Below, piece after piece: positions 27,147-35,863 of a stretch of 64,000 bases of DNA. The notes beneath the pieces were generated by a model. That model ran no database searches, had not been told where the DNA came from, and saw nothing but the letters and a program-made list of their open reading frames with translations. The translations under genes were made by a program, and so were the position numbers. The stretch is taken from assembly GCF_963667685.1 (NCBI RefSeq), contig NZ_OY763931.1, forward strand, positions 248,001-312,000, in the 5' to 3' direction. The first letter of the stretch is position 1. Each line of letters opens with the position of its first letter. The stretch comes from Maridesulfovibrio sp. (GTDB lineage Bacteria > Desulfobacterota > Desulfovibrionia > Desulfovibrionales > Desulfovibrionaceae).

Positions 27147-27941
27147 TCAGGAAAACAGCATCCTGTCCGTGGCCACATCCTCGCCTCGAAGGGAGTAGAA
27201 ACGATCCAGCAGATCTTCAACCTTCAGTCCCTTCTTTTCTTCCCCGGAAATATCCAGAATAATGTTGCCCTGATGGAACATGATCAATCTATCGCCCATG
27301 GTAATGGCCTGATTCATGTTGTGAGTGACCATTAAAGTAGTCAGCTTATCCCGGTGTACAACGGCGTTGGTTATATCAAGAATTTTGCGTCCTGTCTTGG
27401 GGTCAAGTGCAGCTGTATGCTCGTCCAGTAATAAAATGTCGGGCCTTGTAATTGTTGCCATGAGCATAGTCAAAGCCTGTCTTTGTCCACCGGACAGGAG
27501 TCCAACCTGATCAGCCAGTCTCTCTTCAAGTCCCAGACCTAAGGTAGCCAACTGCTCACGGAACAGTTCGCGGTCGCGCGCTTTTACTCCCAGACCCAGC
27601 CCACGGCGCTTCCCGCGTTTAAGTGCCAGAGCCATGTTCTGCTCAATGGAAAGTGACCCGCAGGTCCCAAGCAGCGGGTCCTGAAAAACACGCCCAAGAT
27701 TAGCGGCCCGTTTGTGTTCCGGCCACTTGGTTACGTCTTGTCCTGCTATAGAAATTTTTCCACTGCTGAGCATGAAAGTCCCGGCTATGGAATTTAGAAA
27801 AGTAGATTTCCCGGCACCGTTTGAGCCGATCACAGTTATGAATTCACCTGCGCTAATGTTCAGATCCACACCGCGCAGAGCCTGCACTTCGTTTACGCTG
27901 TCAGGATTAAAGGTCTTGGCTGCTTTTTCGACTACCAACAT
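27147..27941 (-). CDS. ABC transporter ATP-binding protein (TrpZ/ABC.X4 type)
   Basis: 264 aa. Walker A is GSNGAGKST (about residues 39-47), the signature LSGGQRQALTML, Walker B LLLDEHTAALDP (with His rather than the usual Pro/Ala following Glu), and the H-loop VTHNMNQA. It overlaps the permease stop by one base (TAATG). With the upstream permease and the periplasmic protein at 29172-30122 it makes an importer of the PF04392 type, for which tryptophan/tyrosine or related substrates are known in some bacteria; the substrate here is not determinable. Confidence 0.9.
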   Translation of the reverse strand: MLVVEKAAKTFNPDSVNEVQALRGVDLNISAGEFITVIGSNGAGKSTFLNSIAGTFMLSSGKISIAGQDVTKWPEHKRAANLGRVFQDPLLGTCGSLSIEQNMALALKRGKRRGLGLGVKARDRELFREQLATLGLGLEERLADQVGLLSGGQRQALTMLMATITRPDILLLDEHTAALDPKTGRKILDITNAVVHRDKLTTLMVTHNMNQAITMGDRLIMFHQGNIILDISGEEKKGLKVEDLLDRFYSLRGEDVATDRMLFS

Positions 27942-28843
27942 TATGCAGCCCTCCTTTTCAAAAGACCGCTTTTGATTTGCGGTGAAACAAGCGCAACAAC
28001 TACTAGCGCGGCGGTAACCAGGTTCAGGTCACTGGGAGTGAATGCGAAATCGCCGAAGCGCACACCGAGTGCCAGCGCAATCGCTATGCGGTAAACTACA
28101 GAGCCGAGCAGTGCGGCAAGCATGGCCCGGGTGACATTTGGTTTGCCGAAAAGGGTCTCTCCTATGATTACTGAGGCAAGTCCTGCTATGATGGTTCCGA
28201 TCCCCATGTTAACGTCGGCTGCTCCCTGGTTCTGGGCCACCAGCGCACCGGACAGAGCAACCATACCGTTGGAGAGCCCCACGCCGAATATGATCATCAA
28301 ATCGCGGTTAACACCAAGGCTGGTAATCATTTTGGGATTGTCCCCGGTGGCAAGCATGGCAAGGCCGAAAGATGTTTTTAAAAACCAGATCAGCACCAGC
28401 AGGGCGATTACGGAGATAATTGCGAAAAGTATGGGTGTTGAAAAGTGGGGTGCAAGTCCGCTTATATCGATGAACTGGTCAATCAGGGTATCTTCGCCGA
28501 GCAGAGTCATGTTCGGTTTGCCCATGATGCGGATGTTGATCGAATAAAGGGAGATCATTGTCAGGATAGAAGCCAGCAGATGCAGGATTTTAAATTTGGT
28601 ATTCAAAATTCCGGTTACAGCCCCGGCAATAAACCCGGCTCCAAGAGCCATAGCCATCCCGGTCAGGGGGTGATGGCCGTTGCTTATTGCCACCGCAGAA
28701 ACAGCCGCTCCTAGTGGCAGACTGCCGTCGACTGTGAGGTCAGGAAAATCAAGTACCCGGAATGTCAGGTACACACCCAGAACCATGAGCCCGAAAGCAG
28801 TACCCTGCTCAATAGCCCCCATAAATGCATATAAACTGATCAT
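27941..28843 (-). CDS. ABC transporter permease (TrpY/ABC.X4 type)
   Basis: 300 aa with eight to nine hydrophobic segments, of the branched-chain/BPD_transp_2 class. GTAFGLMVLGVYLTFRVLDF and DLTVDGSLPLGAA near the N-terminus and the EAA-like segment GIGTIIAGLASVIIGE are typical of this family. GGAGG from dispersed repeat R2 lies 14 nt before the ATG, a longer than usual spacing. It is separated from the binding-protein gene by two repeats and a terminator, which should reduce its expression relative to that gene. Confidence 0.9.
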   Translation of the reverse strand: MISLYAFMGAIEQGTAFGLMVLGVYLTFRVLDFPDLTVDGSLPLGAAVSAVAISNGHHPLTGMAMALGAGFIAGAVTGILNTKFKILHLLASILTMISLYSINIRIMGKPNMTLLGEDTLIDQFIDISGLAPHFSTPILFAIISVIALLVLIWFLKTSFGLAMLATGDNPKMITSLGVNRDLMIIFGVGLSNGMVALSGALVAQNQGAADVNMGIGTIIAGLASVIIGETLFGKPNVTRAMLAALLGSVVYRIAIALALGVRFGDFAFTPSDLNLVTAALVVVALVSPQIKSGLLKRRAA

Positions 28844-28855
28844 GATATTTTTGGT

Positions 28856-28947
28856 TGCCTCCGGCGGCTGGGGAAGGGAAACTTTTACAAAAGTTTCCCT
28901 TCCCCAGACCCCATCCCTTCAAAACTTTTTGATAGGGCTTCGCCGCT
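28856..28947 (-). repeat. dispersed hairpin repeat, copy R2 (inverted)
   Basis: Read on the - strand it starts GCGGCGAAG, contains a perfect 18-bp stem (AAAGTTTCCCTTCCCCAG at 28890-28907 with its complement at 28868-28885) and ends GCCGCCGGAGGCA. Its end lies just before the permease start. Its closest relative here is R1. Confidence 0.9.
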
Positions 28948-29012
28948 GGAGACGCGAATTTAGTAGTTATCGAAAAGTAATTATCCCCACGCCAATTTGT
29001 ATGAACATGGAC

Positions 29013-29109
29013 GCGAAGCATACTAAAAGTTTTGGGAGAGTCCAGAGAACCCTTTTTCAAAAGGGTTCTTTGGCCCACGGATGGTTTCCCGAAAGGGCCG
29101 CCGGAGGCA
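29013..29109 (+). repeat. dispersed hairpin repeat, copy R3
   Basis: Starts GCGAAGCATACTAAAAGTTTTGG, carries the hairpin CCAGAGAACCCTTTT / AAAAGGGTTCTTTGG (29042-29073), and ends GGGCCGCCGGAGGCA. It is in opposite orientation to R2, so the two face each other head to head across 65 bp. The whole gap 28844-29171 contains these two repeats and a terminator, with no gene seen. Confidence 0.9.
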
Positions 29110-29113
29110 TCAA

Positions 29114-29144
29114 CAAAAAAAGGCGCAGAATGTACTGCGCCTTT
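29114..29144 (-). terminator. terminator after the ABC substrate-binding gene
   Basis: AAAGGCGCAG-aatgta-CTGCGCCTTT, followed on the - strand by a run of T. It lies 28 bp after the binding-protein stop and before the permease, so permease and ATPase depend on read-through or another promoter. Confidence 0.88.
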
Positions 29145-29171
29145 AACTTTTATATGAAATATTTGCAAATA

Positions 29172-30122
29172 TTAGTTGATGATCTTGTCGGCCCGCTCCA
29201 TGACTTGTTTGGGGATTTTTACACCCATTTTGGCAGCGGCTTTTTCGTTGACGAACAAGCGCAGGTTCTGGAGGGTTTCAACCGGCATATCAGCAGGTTT
29301 TCTTTTACCGCCGAGAATGCGGGCAGCCATATCGGCGGTCTGCAGTCCCATGCGGTAGTAATCCACTGCCAGAGCAGCCACTGTTCCGCGTTCTACTGAA
29401 TCTGTATCCGCGGAAAAGATGGGCAGTTTGTTCTGGCGGCAGACCTTGATTGCGGCTTCCAGTCCGGAGACAACTGTGTTGTCCAAAGGAATGTAGATAG
29501 CTTCGCATTTACCAACGAGGCTTTTGGCAGCCTGATAAACACCGCTGGAGTTTGCGATGGAAGCTTCCTCAACCTTGATTCCGAAATCTTTGCATATTTC
29601 TTTAAGCAGGTTGGTCAGAACGATGGAATTAGCTTCCCCGGCATTGTAGATAGTACCGATTGTTTTGATATCGGGCATGAATTCCTTGATCAGTTCCACC
29701 TGACGCAGAACCGGGCTCATGTCGGTCATGCCGGAGATGTTTTTACCGGGGAGCATCAGGCTTTTCACCAGACCTGCTGCAACCGGGTCGGTAACACCGG
29801 TAAAGAGTACGGGAATGTCCTTAATCTTCTGGGCTACAGCCTGTGAAGAAGGGGTGGTGATAGTCAGGATCAGGTCTGGGTTTTCACCTTTGATCTGGTT
29901 GGCAATCTGGATGTTTGTGGCCTGATTGCCCTGAGCAATATGCTCATTGTAAATTACATCAAATCCGGCTTCTTTCAACCGGTCTTTAAAGCCTTCCCTC
30001 ATGGCATCGAGGGACGGGTGCTCTACAATCTGGGAAATAGAAACAGTGTGAGTCTGGGCGGAGTGGATTACAGGAACAGTAACCATGAACAGCAATACGA
30101 GAAATAGAAGGATTTTTTTCAT
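29172..30122 (-). CDS. ABC transporter substrate-binding protein (PF04392, TrpX-like)
   Basis: 316 aa with a Sec signal peptide (MKKILLFLVLLFMVTVPVIHSA, cleavage near residue 22). The mature part has the two-lobed type-I fold: VSISQIVEHPSLDAMREGF, NPDLILTITTPSSQAVAQ, KDIPVLFTGVTDPVAAGLV and TIGTIYNAGEANS are typical of the family. No lipobox is seen, so it is a soluble periplasmic protein. It opens the transporter operon and is followed by a terminator, consistent with higher expression than the membrane parts. Substrate unknown; aromatic amino acids are the known choice for relatives. Confidence 0.9.
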   Translation of the reverse strand: MKKILLFLVLLFMVTVPVIHSAQTHTVSISQIVEHPSLDAMREGFKDRLKEAGFDVIYNEHIAQGNQATNIQIANQIKGENPDLILTITTPSSQAVAQKIKDIPVLFTGVTDPVAAGLVKSLMLPGKNISGMTDMSPVLRQVELIKEFMPDIKTIGTIYNAGEANSIVLTNLLKEICKDFGIKVEEASIANSSGVYQAAKSLVGKCEAIYIPLDNTVVSGLEAAIKVCRQNKLPIFSADTDSVERGTVAALAVDYYRMGLQTADMAARILGGKRKPADMPVETLQNLRLFVNEKAAAKMGVKIPKQVMERADKIIN

Positions 30123-30287
30123 CCTGATGCTACCCTTTATTAAAAAGTATTTGATTGAATTGAACTTGCCCTTAAAATGACATCTAAGTCAAGACAGGAT
30201 AAGAATTATTTTTAATAGTTATAGATTTAGCCGCACATTTGAATTCCAGTTTCATGATAGTTCTGCAGCAGGTTTATGCCTATATGC

Positions 30288-31571
30288 TTAACCTTTGGGG
30301 CGCAAGGAACTTACCGGGACAATCCTGACTTTACCTTTATTTTCAGCAATCCATTGACGGATGGCTTTGAGAGTTTCGCGGTTCGGATGTCCGATAGCGA
30401 TGGCCTGCCCCCTTTTTCTGGCGATTTTAGCCGTCTTGGAAAGCTGGTATTTAATGGCACCGACATCTTTTACGTTATCGAGAAAAATGTCGCGGGCGTA
30501 GAAGGTTACTCCTTCTTTGATTGCTGCCTTGCGTCCTGCGCTTTTCGGTGTTGTGCGGCTGTCGAGGAAGAAAATTTTCTTCTTGGACAACCGGGTCATG
30601 ACGACATCCATTCCCGTATAAAATTCAGTGAAGCGCGACCCCATATGATTGTTCAGGCCCACTGCTCCGGGAACCTTTGCAATAGCAGCAAGTGTAAGGC
30701 TGCTGATTTTATCGGCGTTCATAGACACGAGCAGGGCATCGTTGCCGGGATTAACCTTGGGGTACCCCTTGGGCTCCATGGGCAGATGGACCATTATTTC
30801 ATTGCCGCTTTTTTTAGCGATGGCAATGGTCTTTTTCACATGTGAACTGTTCGGCCAGATGGAAAAAGTGATTTTGGCATCCAGCGCCGCCAAACCCTTG
30901 GCAAGAGCAATATCTTCACCCATATCATCAATCACGATTGCCATCTTTGGCGCATTGGGATCAAGTATAGCCGGAGCCGGTTCTTTTTCTTGAACTTTAG
31001 GTGCCAATATGGAAAATTTATGGGTCGGAACTCCGTTGATGCTTATAAGCCAGCTGTTTGCAGCTACTTCATGCATGCTGGCGTTCAGGGCTGTGGAATC
31101 CAGTCCTTTTTGTATATTGGCCAGAAATACATTCTTGTCCCCGGAAACTGGAAAACTTAATTGCTGGAAATGGTAGTCGTGGCCTTGATGCTTTCGCAGG
31201 GAAACGTCTTCCAGCCGTAGGTCTCCCATAGATATTTTGGCTGTTTTAAGCGTGTTGATAAGACTTAGGTCTATCTGTTTGACCATGTCGTCCAGATCGT
31301 CTTCCATGGGTTCTTCATAGAGTTGTACTGGAGCCTCTTTCTGATCAGTCATTGTCTGCTCTGTGGTCGTCTGGTCCGCGCTATTTGCTTCGGCAACGAT
31401 ATTATTGTCAGGCGACCCCAGACTCAGCAGGGCGATTATCAGGCAAATGGAGGCCGCCGCAGCGATAGTAATGGCTGCAATGACGACGGGCCTTGAAAGA
31501 TAAGCCCGAAACCCCGGATTTGATTCCGGGATTTCGGGCTGCTTGTTATGTTCGGAACTGTTCTGGTCCAC
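30288..31571 (-). CDS. divergent polysaccharide deacetylase family protein
   Basis: 427 aa. One N-terminal membrane segment (about residues 30-52) anchors a long linker and a C-terminal domain (about 208-425) of the divergent polysaccharide deacetylase family (PF04748): MAIVIDDMGEDIALAKGL (metal Asp pair), IMVHLPMEPKGYP (His), AVGLNNHMGSRFT (His), FLDSRTTPKS and IAIGHPNRETL. Probable role in periplasmic cell-wall polymer trimming. GTG start with AAAGG upstream. It follows ctpA by 17 bp; envC-like, ctpA and this gene are a conserved trio. Confidence 0.88.
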   Translation of the reverse strand: MDQNSSEHNKQPEIPESNPGFRAYLSRPVVIAAITIAAAASICLIIALLSLGSPDNNIVAEANSADQTTTEQTMTDQKEAPVQLYEEPMEDDLDDMVKQIDLSLINTLKTAKISMGDLRLEDVSLRKHQGHDYHFQQLSFPVSGDKNVFLANIQKGLDSTALNASMHEVAANSWLISINGVPTHKFSILAPKVQEKEPAPAILDPNAPKMAIVIDDMGEDIALAKGLAALDAKITFSIWPNSSHVKKTIAIAKKSGNEIMVHLPMEPKGYPKVNPGNDALLVSMNADKISSLTLAAIAKVPGAVGLNNHMGSRFTEFYTGMDVVMTRLSKKKIFFLDSRTTPKSAGRKAAIKEGVTFYARDIFLDNVKDVGAIKYQLSKTAKIARKRGQAIAIGHPNRETLKAIRQWIAENKGKVRIVPVSSLRPKG

Positions 31572-31588
31572 TTAGAGTAACCTTTATG

Positions 31589-32866
31589 TTACTTGATTTC
31601 TTTAAGGCGGGGGAGTTGTTTGACCATCTGTAGAGCCAGTCTGAGCTGGTTGTCTCTATCAAGCATTTTCTTTGCCTTGTCGTCCTGCACCTTTGCGTTC
31701 TTCTTGTCCTTGCCGTTGTTTTCAAGATGACGGCTGAGGTCTTTTTCGCGCAGAATGAAACGGCTGTCCAAGTCTTTGTCTTCTGCCGGTGGAACGAAAG
31801 GATAAACGATGTCAGGGTCAATCCCTTCAGCCTGAATGGAGCGTCCGCTGGGGGTGTAGTAAAGGGCGGTGGTCAGCTTGATACCGGAACCGTCAGCCAT
31901 TGGGATGATGGTTTGTACAGAGCCTTTCCCAAAGGTCCTTTCGCCGAGAAGCAGGGCTCTGTCATGGTCTTTAAGTGCTCCGGCTACAATTTCAGAAGCG
32001 GAAGCTGATCCGGCGTTGATCAGGGTCACGATGGGAACCTGTACGTCTGTTGCCTGTTCTGCAGCCATGAAATCCTTGCGGCTGGCCTTGTTGCGTCCTT
32101 CTATGTAGACGATCAGACCCTCATTAATGAAAGTATCAGCTACAGACACAGCCTGAGTGAGCAGACCCCCGGGGTTGTTGCGCAGGTCAAGAACTACACC
32201 TTTAAGAGTGTGTTTTTTTTGGTAGTCGCGCAATTCCTTATGCATTTCACGGGTGGTGTTCTCATTAAATCTGGTCAAACGCAGGTAAAGAATGCCGTTT
32301 TCCAGTTCCTGGCTTTTGGCACTGATGATGGGGATGGTGTCGCGGGTGATGGTTACTTTATCCGGCTTGTTGGCATTCTTGTGCAGAATGGTCAGGATGA
32401 CGTCCGTGCCGCGTTTACCTCTGATTTTACCTACAGCTTCCAGCAGAGAAATAGACTGGGTGGATTCGCCATTGATTTCGAGGATCAGGTCTCCTGCCTT
32501 GAGTCCGGCCTTGTATGCCGGGGTATCTTCAATGGGGGAGATTACAGTTAAACGGCCTTTCTCCATGCTGATTTCAATTCCGATGCCGCTGAATTCACCG
32601 CTGGTTGATTCCTGCATTTCTTTGAAATCGTCGGTGGAAAGAAAAGTGGAGTGGGGATCAAGTTGTTCCAACATGCCTTTTACAGCATCATCAACAAGTT
32701 CTTTGCGGGAAATGTCGTTAACGTAATTATGTTCCACCAGATCAAGAACCTGCGAGAATCTGCGAAGGGGTTCGAAACGGTCTTGGTTAACGGCTTGTGT
32801 GGTTTCCGGTGCTACGGAGATTACAAAAAGAGAGATGATTGCTATCATCCACAAAGTTTTTCTCAT
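31589..32866 (-). CDS. ctpA: carboxy-terminal processing protease (S41)
   Basis: 425 aa. A signal peptide/anchor (RKTLWMIAIISLFVISVA) is followed by a PDZ domain (about residues 85-170, GIGIEISMEKGRL...) and the S41 serine protease domain. The catalytic Ser lies in NAGSASASEIVAGAL and the Lys in GERTFGKGSVQ. It acts in the periplasm, cutting protein C-termini and often regulating peptidoglycan hydrolases. ATG 32866 follows TTGGAGG by 6 nt and is better than an upstream ATG that would overlap the ribosome site. The envC-like upstream gene supports a cell-wall role. Confidence 0.94.
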   Translation of the reverse strand: MRKTLWMIAIISLFVISVAPETTQAVNQDRFEPLRRFSQVLDLVEHNYVNDISRKELVDDAVKGMLEQLDPHSTFLSTDDFKEMQESTSGEFSGIGIEISMEKGRLTVISPIEDTPAYKAGLKAGDLILEINGESTQSISLLEAVGKIRGKRGTDVILTILHKNANKPDKVTITRDTIPIISAKSQELENGILYLRLTRFNENTTREMHKELRDYQKKHTLKGVVLDLRNNPGGLLTQAVSVADTFINEGLIVYIEGRNKASRKDFMAAEQATDVQVPIVTLINAGSASASEIVAGALKDHDRALLLGERTFGKGSVQTIIPMADGSGIKLTTALYYTPSGRSIQAEGIDPDIVYPFVPPAEDKDLDSRFILREKDLSRHLENNGKDKKNAKVQDDKAKKMLDRDNQLRLALQMVKQLPRLKEIK

Positions 32867-32915
32867 GTGTTCCTCCAACATGGTGGGTGCTGTATCTTGT
32901 CCAATTTATTATACA

Positions 32916-34040
32916 TTAATTTCGGGCAAGCCATTTTTGTGGATCAACGGGTTTCTGATGAAAACGTAATTCAAAATAGAGGCCCGTTTCTTTCAAGTTA
33001 GGGTAATACCCTGTTTTTCCGATAATTTCATCCTTTTCGACTTCCTGACCAGTTTTTACAAAACTTTCGGCCAGATAGGCGTAAAGAGAGTAGTAGTTAT
33101 AGCCGTGATAGATAATCACAACCCGCCCGAATCCCCTGAGGGTGTCGTTATGCACCACCTTACCCCAGAAGATTGATTTTACATCTACATTTCCGGTTGT
33201 CTGGATTCCGATTCCGCGCACAGGCGGTTTACCGGAAGGTTCGAACCGGTATTTTATGTCCCCCACGCAGGGGCGTGGTAAGGACCCTTTAAAATTAGCA
33301 ATTTTTTTGCTGGTCAGGCTCTTAAGTTTGTAATTCAGTTTGTTGATTGTTTCAAGAAGACCTTTCAGTTCCTGTTCGCGGCTTATTTTAAGAGCCCGGA
33401 TTCCTTTGATACCTGACAGCAGACTTAATTTGTCGTCCAAAAGATTGTCTTTTGTTCCGTTGATTTCAGCCAGTTTCTTTTCGGCTTTTAAGCGCAACTC
33501 TTTTTGGACTTTAATATTTTCAGTAATCTGGTCAGCCTTTTCGCTGGCTTTATCCAGTTCAACTTTGGCATCATTATATAGGGAGGCCAGCCAGACGAAT
33601 TTGCGGTCAGCTTCTTCCCAGTCTTCAAGTGAACCGAATTTGTTTTCGAGTTTCCGGGAATGGATAGGCCATATCTGGGTTAACATGGACCTGAGTTTTG
33701 TGGCTATTTTTTCCAGTTCGTCTTCAAGTATCAGCTGATCAGCCTTGGCGGCCCTTTCGTCTTCCAATATCCCGGCAAGGTCATCTTCCTGTCGGAAAAG
33801 TTCACGCTCAACACCAAGGATGCGGTCTTCAATGGCTGCCAGTTCACCGAACATGCTGCGTTCTTCGCGGGTAAGCTTCAGAAGTTCATGCTTCTGCTTT
33901 TTGACGGTCTGCTTAGTATCCTTGATTTCATCCTTCAGCCTTTCCACAGTGGAATCGGCGAAAGCAGAGCTTACGCATCCCTGCATAAGCAAGGCAAAAA
34001 CTGCTATAATCAAGTAAGTTTTACAATGAAGTCGGAACAT
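32916..34040 (-). CDS. EnvC-like murein hydrolase activator with degenerate M23 domain
   Basis: 374 aa. An N-terminal hydrophobic signal contains MQGC, a weak lipobox. Long coiled coils follow (about residues 30-125 and 150-240), then a LytM/M23 domain (about 255-370). In that domain the usual zinc ligands are missing: the HxxxD site reads PPVRGIGI and the HxH site reads LYFELRF. A degenerate LytM domain is the hallmark of EnvC-type activators of amidases. It sits 9 bp after the endonuclease III-like gene and before ctpA and the deacetylase, an envelope/division block. Confidence 0.88.
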   Translation of the reverse strand: MFRLHCKTYLIIAVFALLMQGCVSSAFADSTVERLKDEIKDTKQTVKKQKHELLKLTREERSMFGELAAIEDRILGVERELFRQEDDLAGILEDERAAKADQLILEDELEKIATKLRSMLTQIWPIHSRKLENKFGSLEDWEEADRKFVWLASLYNDAKVELDKASEKADQITENIKVQKELRLKAEKKLAEINGTKDNLLDDKLSLLSGIKGIRALKISREQELKGLLETINKLNYKLKSLTSKKIANFKGSLPRPCVGDIKYRFEPSGKPPVRGIGIQTTGNVDVKSIFWGKVVHNDTLRGFGRVVIIYHGYNYYSLYAYLAESFVKTGQEVEKDEIIGKTGYYPNLKETGLYFELRFHQKPVDPQKWLARN

Positions 34041-34049
34041 AAGCAGAAA

Positions 34050-34703
34050 TCAGCTTTCCATAAATTTACCCAGCGGACAACTTTCGCAGTCCGGGTTTGA
34101 TTTTTTACACCATTCTTTGGCCGTGCGTACAATCAAGGCATGGTACTCATTGTACATTTCAATGTCAGGATCAAGTACATCCATGAAGAATTCCTGCAAT
34201 TCATGGTAGTCAATGTCTTCTTGCACCAGCATGTGGCGGTTGAATATTCTACGCGTGTAAGCATCGACCACGAATACAGGCTTGTTCAGGGCATACAGCA
34301 TTATCGAATCAGCTGTTTCCGGACCAATTCCTTTGACTGCCAACAGTTTTTCGCGCAGTTCGAAGGTCTCCATTCCTTTCAGGTCCGTGATACACTTTGC
34401 AGAATTGGCGTCAAGGAAATCAAGGAAATTGTTGAGTCTGACCGCTTTCATTCGAAAGAAGCCGGAAGGTCTGATCAGTTCCTGCAACTCTTCCATAGAG
34501 AATTTACGCAATCCCTGAGGGGTCAGGCCATCGTTAGCCTTGAGATTGTTGATGGCTTTTTCAACATTTATCCAATTTGTGTTCTGGACAAGAATAGCGC
34601 CCACAGCAATCTCGAAAGGACTTTCACCCGGCCACCAATGGCACGGGCCAAGTCTTTCTGAGAGGGCTTCATAATATTCTATTAAAGTTTGTTCTCTGGT
34701 CAT
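34050..34703 (-). CDS. endonuclease III-like DNA glycosylase (HhH-GPD)
   Basis: 217 aa. The helix-hairpin-helix with catalytic Lys is visible in LLAVKGIGPETADSIMLYAL, with Asp in VFVVDAYTRR. At the C-terminus the iron-sulfur loop shows C-x6-C-x2-C (WCKKSNPDCESC), but the fourth Cys, expected five residues later, is a Met (PLGKFMES then stop). This group is annotated as endonuclease III domain or 3-methyladenine glycosylase related; the base substrate is unclear. It is transcribed with the envC-like gene. Confidence 0.9.
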   Translation of the reverse strand: MTREQTLIEYYEALSERLGPCHWWPGESPFEIAVGAILVQNTNWINVEKAINNLKANDGLTPQGLRKFSMEELQELIRPSGFFRMKAVRLNNFLDFLDANSAKCITDLKGMETFELREKLLAVKGIGPETADSIMLYALNKPVFVVDAYTRRIFNRHMLVQEDIDYHELQEFFMDVLDPDIEMYNEYHALIVRTAKEWCKKSNPDCESCPLGKFMES

Positions 34704-34740
34704 AAGATGTCTTCGGCGAGATCACCTGTGGGTGCCTTCA

Positions 34741-34820
34741 GCGGGACCAGAGAACCTTTTTAGAAAAGTTTCTCTGGGATTCTTAAACCCTTTTGCAAAA
34801 TGGTTTAAGCCGCCGGAGAC
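34741..34820 (+). repeat. dispersed hairpin repeat, copy R4
   Basis: Carries the shared hairpin CCAGAGAACCTTTT / AAAAGTTTCTCTGG (34747-34777) plus a second stem CTTAAACC / GGTTTAAG (34782-34809), and ends GCCGCCGGAGAC. The start is less clear than in other copies; cttcggcgag at 34721 may be part of it. It fills the gap between prmA and the endonuclease III-like gene, and may act as terminator for prmA. Confidence 0.8.
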
Positions 34821-34861
34821 TAATTCTTTAATAAAAGCGCGTAGCACATCAAATAATTCTT

Positions 34862-35722
34862 TTAATCTGCACTCACATCGCGCCAGAGCAGACCGGCCCA
34901 TTCTCCCATGGTGAAGATTTCCGGTGCTGGCAGTCCGGCCTTGATATATTCCGCTGCAACCTTCTCGGCCTGTTCCACCAGAATACCTGAAAGAATCAGG
35001 ATCGAATTTTCCTTAAGTCTTGCGGTCACATCCGGGCAAAGTTCGATTAGCGGTCCGGAAAGGATGTTTGCTACAACAAATTCGTATTTAAGTTTAGGAT
35101 CAATGGAATCAGCACTGCCTACGGAAAGGATGATCCCGTCCACATCGTTGTTCTCGATATTTTCCTGTGCACAGACGATGGATTGCGGATCGATATCCAC
35201 ACCCACGCCTTTGAGGCCAAGTTTGGCAAGGGCGATGGAGAGGATTGCGGACCCGGTACCGAGATCGAAAAAATTCATATCGGCATTCAGGATGCCTTCC
35301 TCTGCAAGTTTACTGATGAGTTCAAGGCAGAGTGCGGTCGTTGGATGGCTGCCGGTGCCGAAAGCCATTTTGGGTTCAATAATGATGTGGTTTTTGCCCT
35401 GAGTCTTTTTTTCGAGCAGCCACGGCGGCAGGATTTCGAATTGGCCGCAGGTCACCGGTTCGAAGTAATCCTTCCATGCAAGTCCCCAGTTCTCTTCTTC
35501 GATTTCCTCAGCCACGCATCCGGCATGCGGCCAACGGTTTTTAATTTCTTCAACTATTTCCATGCCCAGAGGATGGTCTTCCAAGTGTATTGTGTAAAAA
35601 ATTGAATCGTCGTCAAGCGGCTTTTCTTCCCAGCCATGGGCCACTCTTGTGCCTAGATATACCTGACATTCGTCGCTTTCAAGTTCGGAAAGGGTGAACT
35701 GGATTCTGAGCAGTTTGGGCAT
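34862..35722 (-). CDS. prmA: ribosomal protein L11 methyltransferase
   Basis: 286 aa. An N-terminal L11-binding domain (about 1-100) is followed by the SAM-methyltransferase domain: PKMAFGTGSHPTT, FFDLGTGSAILSIA (motif I), GVDIDPQSI and VVANILSGPL (the NxL/xP-like motif of PrmA). It modifies ribosomal protein L11 in the cytoplasm. It lies behind a terminator (35793-35826) and ahead of repeat R4, so it is probably its own unit. Confidence 0.94.
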   Translation of the reverse strand: MPKLLRIQFTLSELESDECQVYLGTRVAHGWEEKPLDDDSIFYTIHLEDHPLGMEIVEEIKNRWPHAGCVAEEIEEENWGLAWKDYFEPVTCGQFEILPPWLLEKKTQGKNHIIIEPKMAFGTGSHPTTALCLELISKLAEEGILNADMNFFDLGTGSAILSIALAKLGLKGVGVDIDPQSIVCAQENIENNDVDGIILSVGSADSIDPKLKYEFVVANILSGPLIELCPDVTARLKENSILILSGILVEQAEKVAAEYIKAGLPAPEIFTMGEWAGLLWRDVSAD

Positions 35723-35792
35723 TTGGTATTCCTTATATTTTAATCAGGTTATTAATTCAAATGTGCGCTGTTTTCGAGATAGCAGTACATGA

Positions 35793-35826
35793 AAAAGCCC
35801 AAGTACTAAATAGTAGCTGGGCTTTT
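35793..35826 (-). terminator. terminator between the dut-argD unit and prmA
   Basis: AAAAGCCCA / TGGGCTTTT stem with an inner ACTA/TAGT pairing. T-rich sequence flanks both sides, so it may work in both directions. Confidence 0.82.
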
Positions 35827-35863
35827 AATTTTTTTATTTTGGTCAATCCCCGCAGTGGTCCTG

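Noticed and set aside
34050..34075. Frameshift hiding the fourth Cys of the endonuclease III-like protein
   Set aside because: Neither alternative frame encodes Cys at the needed place, so the loss looks genuine.
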